Origin: Bog-756 sp963710495
Lineage (GTDB): Bacteria > Actinomycetota > Acidimicrobiia > Acidimicrobiales > RAAP-2
Direction of reading: 5' to 3'
Length of the DNA: 64,000 bases
NCBI GenBank assembly: GCA_963710495.1
Contig: CAVQAI010000011.1
Coordinates: 496,001 to 560,000 of the forward strand
The position numbers and the translations under genes were made by a program. The number at the start of each line of letters is the position of its first letter. Position 1 is the first letter of the stretch. The notes under the pieces were generated by a model that saw only the letters and a list, made by a program, of their open reading frames with translations, ran no database searches and had not been told where the DNA came from. Shown one piece after another: positions 19,502 through 29,466 of the stretch.

Positions 19502-22081
19502 ATGTTTAGCGTGATGGGCGACGCCGGTGCCGCGCGGGTCATGGCGGAAGAGAACGATCTGGAGTTCGTTGACCTCGACACCTACGGGGTCGATCCCGCC
19601 GCGGGCGCGCTCCTCCCCGCTTCGCTGTCCCGCGAGCACCACGTGGTCGTGCTCAAACGACGATTCGGAACGCCGGTGATCGCCACCGCCGACCCCTCGG
19701 ATCGGAGTATCCAGACGACGTTGCGCGACACCATCGGCCGGGATTTCATCTCGGTGGTCGCCTCGCGCGATCAGATCGCCGACTACCTCGAGCAGGTGTT
19801 CGGGTCACCGGAGGGTGCCGAGGCTCCGGGGAGCGAGCCGGATGGGGGGAGCAGCGACGCACCTTTCGGTGGCCTGCTGTCCGATCGCTCGGTGATGATC
19901 CCGCGGAGCTCCCGGAACCGGAGGCAGCCCGCCGAACGGCGTTCCGGCTTCGACCCCCTTCCGCTGACCGAGGAACGGTCGCCGAGTGGGCCGGATCTCT
20001 CGAGCGACGCGGGGATCGGGCTGCCCACGCTCGAGCCACCCCCTGGCCTTCCGAACCCGGAGACCGAATCGGCCGAGTCGCGTCCGGCCAGCTCCGACAA
20101 GCTGGCCGAACTGGCCCTCGCCGTCCCCGTCGTGGTGGACCCCGATGGTGTCGCCGAGGCGCCGGACACGGCGGCCGTGACCGAAGCCGGCTCGGACGAG
20201 CTGGCCGAAGCGGCCCTGACCGTCGCTCCGATCGCTCCCGCCGCCCCCGAGGAGCCGGAAGAGACCAGTGCCGAGTCGGCCGAGATTGCCGCCGATCTGG
20301 TCGCCGAGGCAGTCGCCACCTACCAGGAACAGCACAGTGAGGATGCTCGGTCCGAGACCGCCGAGGGTAGCGACTTTGCGGAGACCGCCCTGTTCCCGCC
20401 GCTGGCCAAGGCGCTGGTCGACGGCGGACGGGTCTCGCTGGAAGACATGAGAGGCGTGCTCGAGGAGCACGACAGAACCGGGGCGAGTGTCGCCCGCATC
20501 CTGACCGCGCAGAAGCTGGTCGATGAAGCGGACCTGATGTGGGGGATGGCCCAGGAGATGGGCCTCGATTTCGTAGACCTCGACGTCGTCGGGGTCGATT
20601 TCAACGAGATGGGCACCATTCCCGAGGCGACCGCACGGCACCACAACTTGATCGTCATCGGCAGTGAGGAGGGGACGCCGGTAGTGGCCGCCTCCAATCC
20701 CACCGACGTCTTCGCCATGGACGACCTGCGGACCATCATGGGCCGCAGTTTCAAGCTGGTGGTGGCCACTCGCTCGCAGATCGGCTCGTACATCGGCCGA
20801 GCCTTCAATACCGGTGCCGAAGCGGCCGACATGGCCGCCGAAGCGTCGCTTGGCTTCGACGGGCAGGTGGCTCCCGACGCGGGCGTCGACGACATCCAGG
20901 CCGTCACGGACGACGCGCCCATCGTCCGCTACGTCAACCTGCTCATCCTCCAGGCACTCAACGAGCGAGCTTCGGATATCCACGTCGAGCCCACCGGAGC
21001 CGAGCTCCGCATTCGTTACCGGATCGACGGCGTGCTCCACGACGTCTCCACCGCACCGCGCGCCATCGCCGCCGCCGTGACCACGCGCCTCAAGGTGATG
21101 GCGGACATGAACGTCGCCGAGCACCGCATCCCTCAGGACGGCCGGATTTCCCTCAACGTGGGTAGCAAGGGAATCGATCTCCGCATTGCCACCTTGCCGA
21201 CCATCCACGGCGAGAAGGTGGTGATGAGGGTGCTCGACAAGTCGAGTGTGGTCCTCGGCTTCTCCGATCTGGGCTTCGACGACGACCTGCTGGAGATCTA
21301 CCAGGGCCTCTACACCAAGCCCTACGGAACCATCCTTGTCACCGGACCGACGGGATCGGGCAAGTCGACCACCCTGTACACGACGCTGAGCGCCCTCAAC
21401 TCGCCCGAGAAGAACATCATCACCGTGGAGGATCCGGTCGAGCTCCAGCTGCGAGGGGTGAATCAGGTCCAGCTCAACGTCAAGGCGGGCCTGACGTTCG
21501 CCTCGGCTCTCAAGTCGATCCTCCGGTCCGACCCCGACATCGTCCTGGTGGGCGAGATCCGGGACAAGGAGACGGCGGTCATCGCCATCGAGGCCGCGCT
21601 CACCGGTCACATGGTTCTGGCCACCCTCCACACCAACAACGCCGCTGCCACACCGATGAGGCTCATCGAAATGGGCCTCGAGCCGTTCCTGGTCACCTCC
21701 GCCCTGTCGGGTGTCCTGGCCCAGCGGCTGGCCCGCCGCCTGTGCACGCACTGCAAGGAGGCATACGTACCCACCGAGGCCGACATTCAAGCTGCGGGCT
21801 GGACGGCCGATGAACTTCAGGAGGTAGGTGGGATGTCCAAGGTGTTTCGGGCGGTCGGATGCTCGGCCTGCGCCAACACCGGCTACCGGGGACGGAAGGC
21901 CTTGGCCGAGCTCCTTCCCATGAGTGAAGAGATCGAACGGGCCATCATTGAAGGAGGATCGGTGGAGGACATACACAGGATCGCGGTCACGCAGGGAATG
22001 ATGGCGCTGCGCCAGAGCGGTCTGCGCAAGGCCATCGAGGGCGAAACGACCCTCGAAGAGGTGCTGAGGGTCGTCGCATGA
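19502..22081 (+). CDS. pilB: Type IV pilus extension ATPase PilB with two MshEN-type domains
   Basis: PilB (GspE/PulE family) hydrolyses ATP to drive pilus polymerisation. From ATG 19502 the protein has 859 residues. A first T2SSE-N/MshEN-like half-domain is seen at ~1-100 (DLEFVDLDTYGVD). A long acidic Ala/Glu/Ser-rich linker covers ~105-290. A second full domain at ~290-430 carries VSLEDMRGVLEEHDRTGASV and MGLDFVDLDVVGVDFNE. The ATPase core has Walker A GPTGSGKSTTLYTT at ~614-627, Asp box IITVEDPVELQLRGVNQVQL, Walker B RSDPDIVLVGEIRDKET and the His box ATLHTNNAAA. The zinc motif is CTHC...CSAC. An in-frame GTG or ATG at 19511/19514 could be the start instead. Confidence 0.93.
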   Translation: MFSVMGDAGAARVMAEENDLEFVDLDTYGVDPAAGALLPASLSREHHVVVLKRRFGTPVIATADPSDRSIQTTLRDTIGRDFISVVASRDQIADYLEQVFGSPEGAEAPGSEPDGGSSDAPFGGLLSDRSVMIPRSSRNRRQPAERRSGFDPLPLTEERSPSGPDLSSDAGIGLPTLEPPPGLPNPETESAESRPASSDKLAELALAVPVVVDPDGVAEAPDTAAVTEAGSDELAEAALTVAPIAPAAPEEPEETSAESAEIAADLVAEAVATYQEQHSEDARSETAEGSDFAETALFPPLAKALVDGGRVSLEDMRGVLEEHDRTGASVARILTAQKLVDEADLMWGMAQEMGLDFVDLDVVGVDFNEMGTIPEATARHHNLIVIGSEEGTPVVAASNPTDVFAMDDLRTIMGRSFKLVVATRSQIGSYIGRAFNTGAEAADMAAEASLGFDGQVAPDAGVDDIQAVTDDAPIVRYVNLLILQALNERASDIHVEPTGAELRIRYRIDGVLHDVSTAPRAIAAAVTTRLKVMADMNVAEHRIPQDGRISLNVGSKGIDLRIATLPTIHGEKVVMRVLDKSSVVLGFSDLGFDDDLLEIYQGLYTKPYGTILVTGPTGSGKSTTLYTTLSALNSPEKNIITVEDPVELQLRGVNQVQLNVKAGLTFASALKSILRSDPDIVLVGEIRDKETAVIAIEAALTGHMVLATLHTNNAAATPMRLIEMGLEPFLVTSALSGVLAQRLARRLCTHCKEAYVPTEADIQAAGWTADELQEVGGMSKVFRAVGCSACANTGYRGRKALAELLPMSEEIERAIIEGGSVEDIHRIAVTQGMMALRQSGLRKAIEGETTLEEVLRVVA

Positions 22082-23757
22082 GCCCGGTGTCGGCCGAGAG
22101 CCGCATGCTGTGGTCGGATCGTCTGGCCGATGCCCTGGTCAAGGGAGGGTACGAGACCCAGGCCAACCTGGATCCCCTCATGGCCGAAGGGCGATCCACC
22201 GGACACTCGCTGGCCGAGCTCCTCATCAGCCGCAATGTTCTGCAAGCGGGGGTGGTGGTCGGGGCGCTGGCCCACCTGGCCCAGGTGCCAGCTGTCGATC
22301 TGGCCGCCATCGACGTCACCTCCGAGGCACGCGCCGCCATGCCTGATGACGTGGCCGGCGAGTACGGGGCCGTCCCGGTCCAGGTCGACGGTGATCTCCT
22401 CTCCGTGGCCTTCGCCGAGCCGCCTTCCGAGCACGATCTCGACACCCTGGGAGCCAGGGTCGGCTGCCGGATCAATCCGGTATTGGCCGATCCTGTGATC
22501 GTGGCCAGGTCACTCCACCGGAATGGCCGTCCCGAGGCCAATGGCTCGCTGGCCGAAACCCCGACCCGGATCCCGGAGTCGGTACCCGACCCGACGGCCA
22601 CGGGCGACCCGGTCCCCGACGAAGTCGAGCCGTCAGCGGTCGCGGAGCGACTGCTGGAGAGCGGTCTCCCGGTGCCGGCCGACGCGAGCACGCCGATGCA
22701 CGTGGACGACCTCCTCCGCTACGCGGTGGCGGTCGGCGCCTCGGACCTCCACCTGACAGCCGAGCAGCCGGGGGCAATCCGACTGCACGGCGCCATCCGT
22801 CAGATCGAGGGGTGCCCGAATCTGGGCAACGAGATGATCCGGGACATGGTCTTCGGGATCCTTCCGGCTTCCCAGCGTGAGCGGTTCGAGGCCGAGCACG
22901 AGCTGGACACGTCCCACTCCATCGCCGGCGTGGGTCGATTCCGGGTCAACGTCTCGCTCCAACGTGGAACCGTGGCCGCTGCGCTGCGGCCGATCCCCCA
23001 CGACATGCCGGAATTCGACACGCTCGGTCTGCCCGATGCCATCAAGTCGTTCACCGATTTGCGACGAGGGCTCGTTCTGGTCACGGGCCCCACCGGCTCG
23101 GGCAAGTCGACGACACTGGCGTCGCTGGTGGACATCATCAACCGCACCAAGCCATTGCACATCGTGACCGTGGAGGACCCCATCGAGTTCCTTCACCAGC
23201 ACAAGCGGTCCATCATCACCCAGCGAGAGATCGGCGAGGACACCGATTCCTTTGCCGAAGCGCTGCGGCGGGTGCTTCGTCAGGACCCCGATGTGATCCT
23301 GGTCGGCGAGCTCCGCGACCTCGAGACCATCTCGACCGCGCTCACAGCGGCCGAGACGGGCCACCTGGTCTTCGCCACGCTCCATACCCAGGACGCGCCG
23401 CAGACCATCGACCGGGTGATCGACGTGTTCCCCACCAACCAACAGGAGCAGATCCGGGTGATGCTGGCCGCGACCCTCGAGGGCGTCGTCACTCAGCAGC
23501 TCATCGTCAACACCGAGGGAACGGCACGGGTGCCGTGCGCCGAGGTGCTGATGTGCACCTCGGCCGTGCGCAACCTGATCCGTCAGTCGAAGACCCACCA
23601 GATCTACTCGCTGATGCAGGTCGGAGCTTCCTTCGGCATGCAGACGATGGATCAGGGCCTGGCCCGCCTGGTCAAGGAAGGGCTCATCTCGGAGAGCATC
23701 GCCGTCGACCGCTCGTCCAACCAGGAAGACCTCCGCAACCACCTCAATTCGGATTGA
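22078..23757 (+). CDS. pilT: PilT-family ATPase with N-terminal MshEN-like domain
   Basis: A 559-residue ATPase whose start overlaps the pilB stop (ATGA). The C-terminal ~355 residues are a standard PilT: AVAVGASDLHLTAEQPGAIR, Walker A GPTGSGKST at ~337-345, VTVEDPIEFLHQHKRSIITQ, RQDPDVILVGELRDLETIST, ATLHTQDAPQTIDRVIDVFP, and AVRNLIRQSKTHQI near residue 496, the PilT-specific AIRNLIRE box. Residues ~5-145 resemble the T2SSE-N/MshEN domain normally found in extension ATPases: LADALVKGGYETQANLDPLM, then HSLAELLISRNVL. A Pro/Glu-rich linker joins the parts. It is co-transcribed with pilB and pilC. Whether it retracts pili or has another task is inference. Confidence 0.9.
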   Translation: MSPVSAESRMLWSDRLADALVKGGYETQANLDPLMAEGRSTGHSLAELLISRNVLQAGVVVGALAHLAQVPAVDLAAIDVTSEARAAMPDDVAGEYGAVPVQVDGDLLSVAFAEPPSEHDLDTLGARVGCRINPVLADPVIVARSLHRNGRPEANGSLAETPTRIPESVPDPTATGDPVPDEVEPSAVAERLLESGLPVPADASTPMHVDDLLRYAVAVGASDLHLTAEQPGAIRLHGAIRQIEGCPNLGNEMIRDMVFGILPASQRERFEAEHELDTSHSIAGVGRFRVNVSLQRGTVAAALRPIPHDMPEFDTLGLPDAIKSFTDLRRGLVLVTGPTGSGKSTTLASLVDIINRTKPLHIVTVEDPIEFLHQHKRSIITQREIGEDTDSFAEALRRVLRQDPDVILVGELRDLETISTALTAAETGHLVFATLHTQDAPQTIDRVIDVFPTNQQEQIRVMLAATLEGVVTQQLIVNTEGTARVPCAEVLMCTSAVRNLIRQSKTHQIYSLMQVGASFGMQTMDQGLARLVKEGLISESIAVDRSSNQEDLRNHLNSD

Positions 23758-23785
23758 TCCATACGGCCAGAGAATCGGGACAACC

Positions 23786-25015
23786 ATGGCAATGACGTTT
23801 GATTACAAGGTCCGCGACCGGGCGGGGGCACTGGTCGAAGGAGAGATCGAGGGCGACAGCATGGCGCTGGTCGTCCGGCGGCTCCGCGAGATGGGGTACA
23901 TGCCGGTCTCCGTGGCACCCAAATCGGCGGTCAGCCTCAAGACCGAGATCAAGATCCCGGGCTTTTCCGACCGGATCAAGATGCGAGAGGTCGCGGTGGT
24001 CACCCGGCAGCTGGCCACCATGGTCGACTCCGGGCTGTCCGTGGTGCGCTCGCTGGGGATCCTTGTGGTCCAGGTCGACAACCCGGCATTGGCCAAGGTG
24101 CTCGGCGAGGTACGCCTCGATCTCGAGCACGGCTCGTCGCTGTCCGCCGCCTGCGCCAAGCACCCGAAGGTCTTCTCGCATCTCTTCTGCACCCTGGTCC
24201 AGGCTGGCGAGGTCGGCGGGAACCTCGACGAGGTGCTGGTGAGCCTGGCCGAGACCATCGAGAAGCAGGTCCAGCTCAACCGCACCATCCGGTCAGCCCT
24301 GACCTACCCGGCCGTCGTGCTCAGCGTCATGGTCATCATCTTCACCGCCATGATCGTGTTCATCGTGCCTGTCTTCAAGAACCTGTTCACCTCATTGGGC
24401 GGCAAGTTGCCCTTCCCGACCCGGGTGCTCATCAAGATCTCGGAGATCGTGACGAGCGTCTGGGTCCTGTTGATCATCGCGGTAGTCGTCGCCGGCATCA
24501 TCGGTCTCCGCAAGTGGATCGCGACCGAGGAGGGAAGGCGCAAATGGGACCGGCTGGTCCTCAAACCTCCTGTCTTCGGGCCACTGTTCCACAAGGTCGC
24601 ACTGGCCCGGGTCAGCAACACGTTGGCATCGCTGATCAGCTCGGGGGTGCCGATTCTCGAATCTCTTGACATCTGCTCCGACATCGCTGGCAATGTCACC
24701 GTCGGCGACGTTCTGATCGAGGCGAAGAACGGCGTCCGAGTCGGGCGACCACTCGCCGATCCATTGCGCGAGCACGAGGACGTCATCCCGCCGCTCGTCG
24801 TCCAGATGGTCGAAGTGGGTGAGCAGACCGGTGCCCTCGACGCGATGCTGAAGAAGGTGGCTGAGTTCTACGATCAGGAAGTCGAGATAACCGTCAACAA
24901 CCTCACTGCTCTTCTCGAACCATTGCTGACGGTGGTCATGGGAGTCGGTGTGGGCGCCATGGTCATCTGCCTCTACCTCCCCATGTTCGACTACATCAAG
25001 CTGATCCACAACTAA
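23786..25015 (+). CDS. pilC: Type IV pilus platform protein PilC
   Basis: PilC (GspF family) is the inner-membrane platform through which PilB and PilT act. The intact 409-residue protein has the two T2SSF repeats: MREVAVVTRQLATMVDSGLS with HPKVFSHLFCTLVQAGEVGG in the first, and KVALARVSNTLASLISSGVP with EHEDVIPPLVVQMVEVGEQT in the second. Membrane helices are seen at ~171-197, ~220-240 and ~375-400. The start ATG 23786 lies 28 bp after the PilT-like stop, so the three genes form one unit. The gene order pilB-pilT-pilC is conserved in many bacteria. Confidence 0.95.
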   Translation: MAMTFDYKVRDRAGALVEGEIEGDSMALVVRRLREMGYMPVSVAPKSAVSLKTEIKIPGFSDRIKMREVAVVTRQLATMVDSGLSVVRSLGILVVQVDNPALAKVLGEVRLDLEHGSSLSAACAKHPKVFSHLFCTLVQAGEVGGNLDEVLVSLAETIEKQVQLNRTIRSALTYPAVVLSVMVIIFTAMIVFIVPVFKNLFTSLGGKLPFPTRVLIKISEIVTSVWVLLIIAVVVAGIIGLRKWIATEEGRRKWDRLVLKPPVFGPLFHKVALARVSNTLASLISSGVPILESLDICSDIAGNVTVGDVLIEAKNGVRVGRPLADPLREHEDVIPPLVVQMVEVGEQTGALDAMLKKVAEFYDQEVEITVNNLTALLEPLLTVVMGVGVGAMVICLYLPMFDYIKLIHN

Positions 25016-25493
25016 CCGTCGGGTGATTGGGGTGACGATGCTGCCAGCGCAGCCCTGCGTCGTTCCGCAAGCTTTGGATGCTCAGAGGACGGTGTCGGAG
25101 CGTATCCCCTGATATTTCATGTATTTAGAATGCCGTCCGTCCATTTCGTCATCTTCTACGATCTATCGACTTGATTGATATTGAGAATAGCGGCGCTGAA
25201 GGCCATTGCGAATATCGCCATTCAAGCGTTACATTGATTGAAGCGCCGAGCTGCATGGCTGAGGCGCCTGGCGGATGGCGGACGGACGTCTGGCTGAACT
25301 GCCTAAACGCGCTCGTAGCCTGGTAATGCGGGCATGTGCATAAGAGCACGAAGGGCTCAATCTTCTCTTGAGAATCTTGCCCGAAAAAATCCCGCTAAAT
25401 CTTCTCAAGTTCCCTGTCCCGCCTGACGATGGATGCATCGGATACCGAGAGGTATTCACACATTGATGCAGTAATAACACGAGGAGGCAGTTT
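25016..25493 (+). promoter_or_regulatory. AT-richer leader region of the pilin gene
   Basis: This 478-bp gap holds no recognisable gene. It is clearly lower in GC than the flanks, which fits a strong promoter and long 5' leader for an abundant pilin. Hairpins include GCGCC...GGCGC around 25242-25266 and ATACC-GAGA-GGTAT around 25443-25456. A strong Shine-Dalgarno, GAGGAGG at 25481-25487, sits six bases before ATG 25494. No consensus promoter was found with confidence, and no match to a c-di-GMP or other known riboswitch could be made by eye. Confidence 0.5.
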
Positions 25494-26097
25494 ATGTTTT
25501 CCGTAATTCAACGCCTGAATGACAGGCGCCAGGATGTCGGTGAAGACGGCGAAGATGCCGGTTTCACCCTCATCGAGCTCATGGTGGTGCTGTTGATCCT
25601 GGCCATTCTGCTGGCTATCGCCATCCCGACGTTCCTCGGGGTGACCAAGTCGGCGAACGACCGGGCGGCGCAGTCCAACCTGAACTCTGCGTTGACCAAC
25701 GTGAAGTCCTACTTCCAGCAGAACAGCCAGAGCTACACCACGGCTGCGACTCTGGTCGGCTCGATGGCCACCGAGGAGCCAAGCCTGACGTGGACGACCG
25801 GTAACTCGACGGTCAGGGCACCGATCAGCGTGTTCGTGGCTGCTGACGGGAAGGGCGTCATTTTGGCGGCCCAGTCCAAGAACAACCAGAACTGCTGGTA
25901 CGCCGTGGACTAACTCGGCAGCTGAGACAAACGCAGTGCTCCTTACACGAACCTGGCGGGCTACACGACCCCCGCCAACGCTGCCGGCACCTTCTACGGG
26001 GTGCAGAAGGCCGCCGCGACGTGCAATGCCGGTTCTGCTTCCGGCGCTTGCTGCGGGCAACGTGTTCCAGGGCACCAGCTTCCCGCCGAGCCCGTAA
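25494..26097 (+). CDS. pilA: Major type IV pilin (three frameshifts near the 3' end)
   Basis: A type IV prepilin of about 200 residues. A 23-residue leader precedes the cleavage site G|FTLIELMVVLLILAIL, with Glu at +5 and the N-methylated Phe at +1. The uninterrupted frame stops at 25913 after NNQNCWYAVD. The protein plainly continues: one extra base near 25911 gives NSAAETNAV, a compensating shift near 25941 restores YTNLAGYTTPANAAGTFYG, and one extra base near 26049 gives AAGNVFQGTSFPPSP and the stop at 26095-26097. The C-terminal Cys residues could form a disulphide. A strong ribosome site and a long leader suggest high expression. Confidence 0.88.
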
Positions 26098-26152
26098 CCA
26101 GGGACTGACGGCTGAGGGGAGATCCCTCTCCCTCGAAGCCGACGGGAACAGT

Positions 26153-26188
26153 GAATGTGCCCCCCTCCGTCTGGAGGGGGGCACATTC
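26153..26188 (+). terminator. Strong hairpin terminator after the pilin gene
   Basis: A perfect 16-bp stem (GAATGTGCCCCCCTCC paired with its complement) closes a four-base GTCT loop, 56 bases past the reconstructed pilin stop. No U-tract follows, so intrinsic termination is inferred from the stem alone. It may also protect the 3' end of the pilin mRNA. Its position supports the longer pilin end at 26097 rather than the stop at 25913. Confidence 0.8.
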
Positions 26189-26328
26189 GTATGGAATTCA
26201 AGTGTTCCTTGGCACTGTGCCGACGGGTCAGTCAGAGGTGGGACCGAAAGGATGATGGACCGTGGTGGTCGTCGAGCAGCTGATGAGCCGATCCCGCGGC
26301 GGACGGTCCGAATGTCGCCGGCGGACGG

Positions 26329-27692
26329 TTGACGGCCCTGCTCGGGTCACTCCGTCGACGGTTGTGGCCTTGTGTCGGAGCCGTCGTGATGCTCGGTGTC
26401 GGCCTGCTCGTGATGTTCGGCTGGGAGCCGATCGTGGGCCACCGCAGCGGATGGTTCACTCCGGTCGACCTCTGGGGGATCTTCAGGGGTGCTCACTACG
26501 TCGGTTGGGGATATCTCGGAGGTGTCTACACCTACGGGACCGGCGTGCTCTCGCTGCCAGGTCTCCCGATCGTCCTGGCTCCGGTCGCCATGCTCTCGGG
26601 ACACCTCGGACTCACCGAGTCGTACTCTCCGTTCTTCCTCTCCCATCCGTCGGCTGCCCTGATCTTGCAGCCTGTCGTTCTCCTGCTGACGTCGACGGTC
26701 CTGTTCGCCGCCGATGCTCTGGCCGAGCGCCTGCACGTCCCTTGGACTCGGCGGCGCGCTCTCTGCATCGTCGTCACCTCGTGGCGATACCGATGGCCGT
26801 CCTCTGGGGGCACCCGGAGGATGCCCTGGCGATGACCTTTGCCCTCTACTCGATGCGGGCGATGCTGGATGGCAGATGGTCCCGATGCGGGTGGCTCCTC
26901 GGCTTCGGGATCGTCTTCCAACCCCTGGTGGCGGCGATGTTGCCGTTGATCATCGGTGCGTCACCGAGCGGACGGCGGCTGCTGGTGGCCCTTCGTTCGG
27001 CCGCCTTGCCGGTGGTATTGATGGCGATCGCGCTGGCGGAGAACCCGAGCGGTACCTTCAGGGCGGTCCTGCAACAGCCCGCCGTCCCAGAGCAGAATCA
27101 CCCGACACCCTGGCTGGCGTTCGCCCCGAGGGTGCCGAGTCTCGTGTCGAGAACGATTCACACGTTTTCCGCCGCGAACATCAACGGGCACATCGTCGTG
27201 CACGTGACGACGAAACTCGGTCCACCGGTCGTCGTCGTGTCGGGGGGTCCCGGGAGGACGATCTACTTCGTGGGATGTTTGCTGCTGGGTGTCGTCGTCT
27301 GGCGCAGGCCTCAGCCACCGGTGCGGCTCGTCTGGCTGGGCGCCGTCGTGCTGGCCGCCCGTTGCGGGTTCGAAGCCGTGATGTGCCCCTACTACCTGGC
27401 GCCTCCGATCATCCTCGGTCTGGTGATGGTCGCTCGTTTGAGTCGACGACGGTTCGTCGTGGCAACCGTTGTAGCCTTCGCGATCTCGGTCTACGCCTAC
27501 ATTCATTTGAGCCCGTGGGTCTGGTGGCTGCCCATACTCGCCGGCCTGATCGTGGTGATGGGCTTGGCCTACCCTTCGGACCTCGTCGGACCGGATCGGG
27601 TCACGGAGTACGCGATGCCCGCCGACCGCAGTGCCGGTACATCCTCGGCAGCCGAGCAGGTCGGTGTTCGCGAGCTCGCACTATCGGATTGA
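26329..27692 (+). CDS. Polytopic membrane protein, tandem paralogue 1 (one frameshift)
   Basis: A hydrophobic protein of about 454 residues with roughly ten membrane segments. It starts at TTG 26329 (or a later GTG). Early sequence has VDLWGIFRGAHYVGWGYLGG, then LTESYSPFFLSHPSAALILQ. A one-base break near 26775 shifts the frame, after which AIPMAVLWGHPEDALAMTFA and RWSRCGWLLGFGIVFQPLVA continue to 27692. It shares every one of these blocks with the next gene. The general look, with a conserved acidic loop after the first helix and many helices, recalls GT-C glycosyltransferases or carriers, but no diagnostic motif was found. The position after the pilin hints at pilus glycosylation; this is speculation. 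Confidence 0.7.
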
Positions 27693-27870
27693 CGGGCCCG
27701 CCACGGTGTGAGGTGGCGCCGTGGCGTACTTCCGATGGATGGCGTCACGCTCGTGGGTTCACGCACCGGTGCAGGATCTTGACGGCACCTTCGGGACCCC
27801 TGCTCAAGGGCGGGCTCCATCTGCTCGATAAAGGACTGACAGGCGGGCGCGGAACGGAGCACCATCGACC

Positions 27871-29215
27871 ATGAACCTGGGGGGACTAGAACCACTGGGA
27901 AATCGACATGGAATGACGCGGTTGGGTGATCTCCTGGCGCGACGCAAATGGCCGCTCACGCTGTCCGCGGGCATGTTCTCGTTGGGCATGCTCTACATGC
28001 TCTTCTGGAACCACGTCGTCAGTCATGGGCACTACTGGACTGCGTCGGGAGACTTGTGGGGAATCTGGCGTGCGGCTCACTATGTCGGGTGGGGCTACGT
28101 CGGCGGTGTCTACGACACCTCGACCGGCTTCAACGCGCTCCCGGGGATGCCTGTTCTGCTGGCACCGGTGGCGATGCTGAGCGGGATGCTCCACCTGACC
28201 GAGTCGTTTCCGCCCTGGGTCGTTCAACATCCCAGCGCACTCCTTCTCCTCGACTCGATAGAAATTGATTCTGACGTCGACGGTCCTATTCGCCGCTGAT
28301 GCCCTGTCTGAACGACTGGGCGTCACAGCTCGAAATCGGCTCATCGTCCTTTTTCTGGTGGCGGTCATTGCCTGGCCGGTGGCGGTTGTCTGGGGGCATG
28401 CGGAAGACGCCCTTGCCCTGGCGCTTGCCTGCTATGCGCTCTTGGCCGTCATCGATGGTCGGTGGGTCCGGTGTGGCTGGCTCCTCGGCCTCGGCGTCGT
28501 GATCCAGCCCTTGGTGGTGCTCCTGCTTCCCATCGTCATCGGCACGACTCCGGGAGGCCGGCGTGTCCGCACGATGATCAGTGCATCCCTCCCGTCGGTC
28601 TTTCTCGTGGGAGTCGCATTGGCCGGAAACCCGACCCAAACGATTCGTGCTGTCATCGAGCAACCCACGCCCGCGTCGGTCAACCACGCCACGCCTTGGG
28701 TGTACCTTGCTCCCCACGTGGCGGATCCATCCTCGCAACAGTTCAACCGCGCCGGACTCGTCCCGGCGGTTGGCCACTCTGGTGGCTACGCGGTCCGAGG
28801 GCCTGGCAATCCGGTGCTGGTCTCTGGCGGAGTGGGAAGGTTGATCGACGTGGTCCTGGCGGTGATGGTCGGTCTGTACGTCTGGCGGCGGCCGCAGCCG
28901 GAGGAGCGGTTCGTATGGCTGGCGGCAGCAATGCTGGCCTCCCGGTGCCTCTTCGAGGCTGTCATGACTCCCTATTACCTTGCCCCGCCCTTGATCCTGC
29001 TCCTCGTGCTCGCTGCCCGGCAGGGTGGGAAGCGGTTTGTGGCGGCCGCGGTCGTGGGCCTCGAGACCACTGTCTTTGCCTACCACCATCTGAATCCATG
29101 GTTCTGGTGGGCCACCGTCGTGGTCGGTATGGGCGCGGTGCTGTTGCTCAGCGCTCCCTTCCCGATCGTCCCGCACCGCAAGAGCGATGACCAGCCGTCC
29201 GACGAATTGCTCTGA
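27871..29215 (+). CDS. Polytopic membrane protein, tandem paralogue 2 (one frameshift)
   Basis: The second copy of the membrane protein, about 448 residues from ATG 27871. It matches its neighbour in GDLWGIWRAAHYVGWGYVGG, GMPVLLAPVAMLSGMLHLTE, STVLFAADALSERLG, WPVAVVWGHAEDALALALAC and RWVRCGWLLGLGVVIQPLVV, and in the C-terminal segment VMTPYYLAPPLILLLVLAAR. A one-base break near 28262 divides it, at a different place from the break in the first copy. The shared order of all blocks shows gene duplication. No signal peptide or catalytic motif was recognised. Function unknown. Confidence 0.7.
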
Positions 29216-29466
29216 CCCAATGCCACGATGGAAGAGGCGAGTCGAAGCCATGACGAGCCGCTCCTGCCTGCGAGGCTACGACGTGAGGCCGCACCCGCCT
29301 GATCGAGGATCGGCGCCGGACCCACCCTCACAGATGCGGGGCCCAAGGACCCGTTGGCTCCGTCACCATGTTTGGAGCAAGCAGGGTCACTCCTCCCAAC
29401 AGAGACATCCTCGTGTGTTCGCAGTCGACCACCGCGGCTACCGGATTCGCTTGGAGTCGAGCCTCG

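Noticed and set aside
19805..21976. A 723-codon minus-strand frame opposite pilB
   Set aside because: PilB on the plus strand has all ATPase motifs, and the shadow frame shows typical antisense composition.
25016..25493. A c-di-GMP riboswitch in the pilin leader
   Set aside because: Hairpins exist, but the conserved bases of the GEMM aptamer were not found by eye.
28258..28270. Programmed frameshift in the second membrane paralogue
   Set aside because: No slippery heptamer or downstream structure was seen at the site.
26329..29215. Phase variation as the cause of frame breaks in the two membrane paralogues
   Set aside because: The breaks are not in homopolymers or short repeats and lie at different places in each copy, which fits sequence error better.
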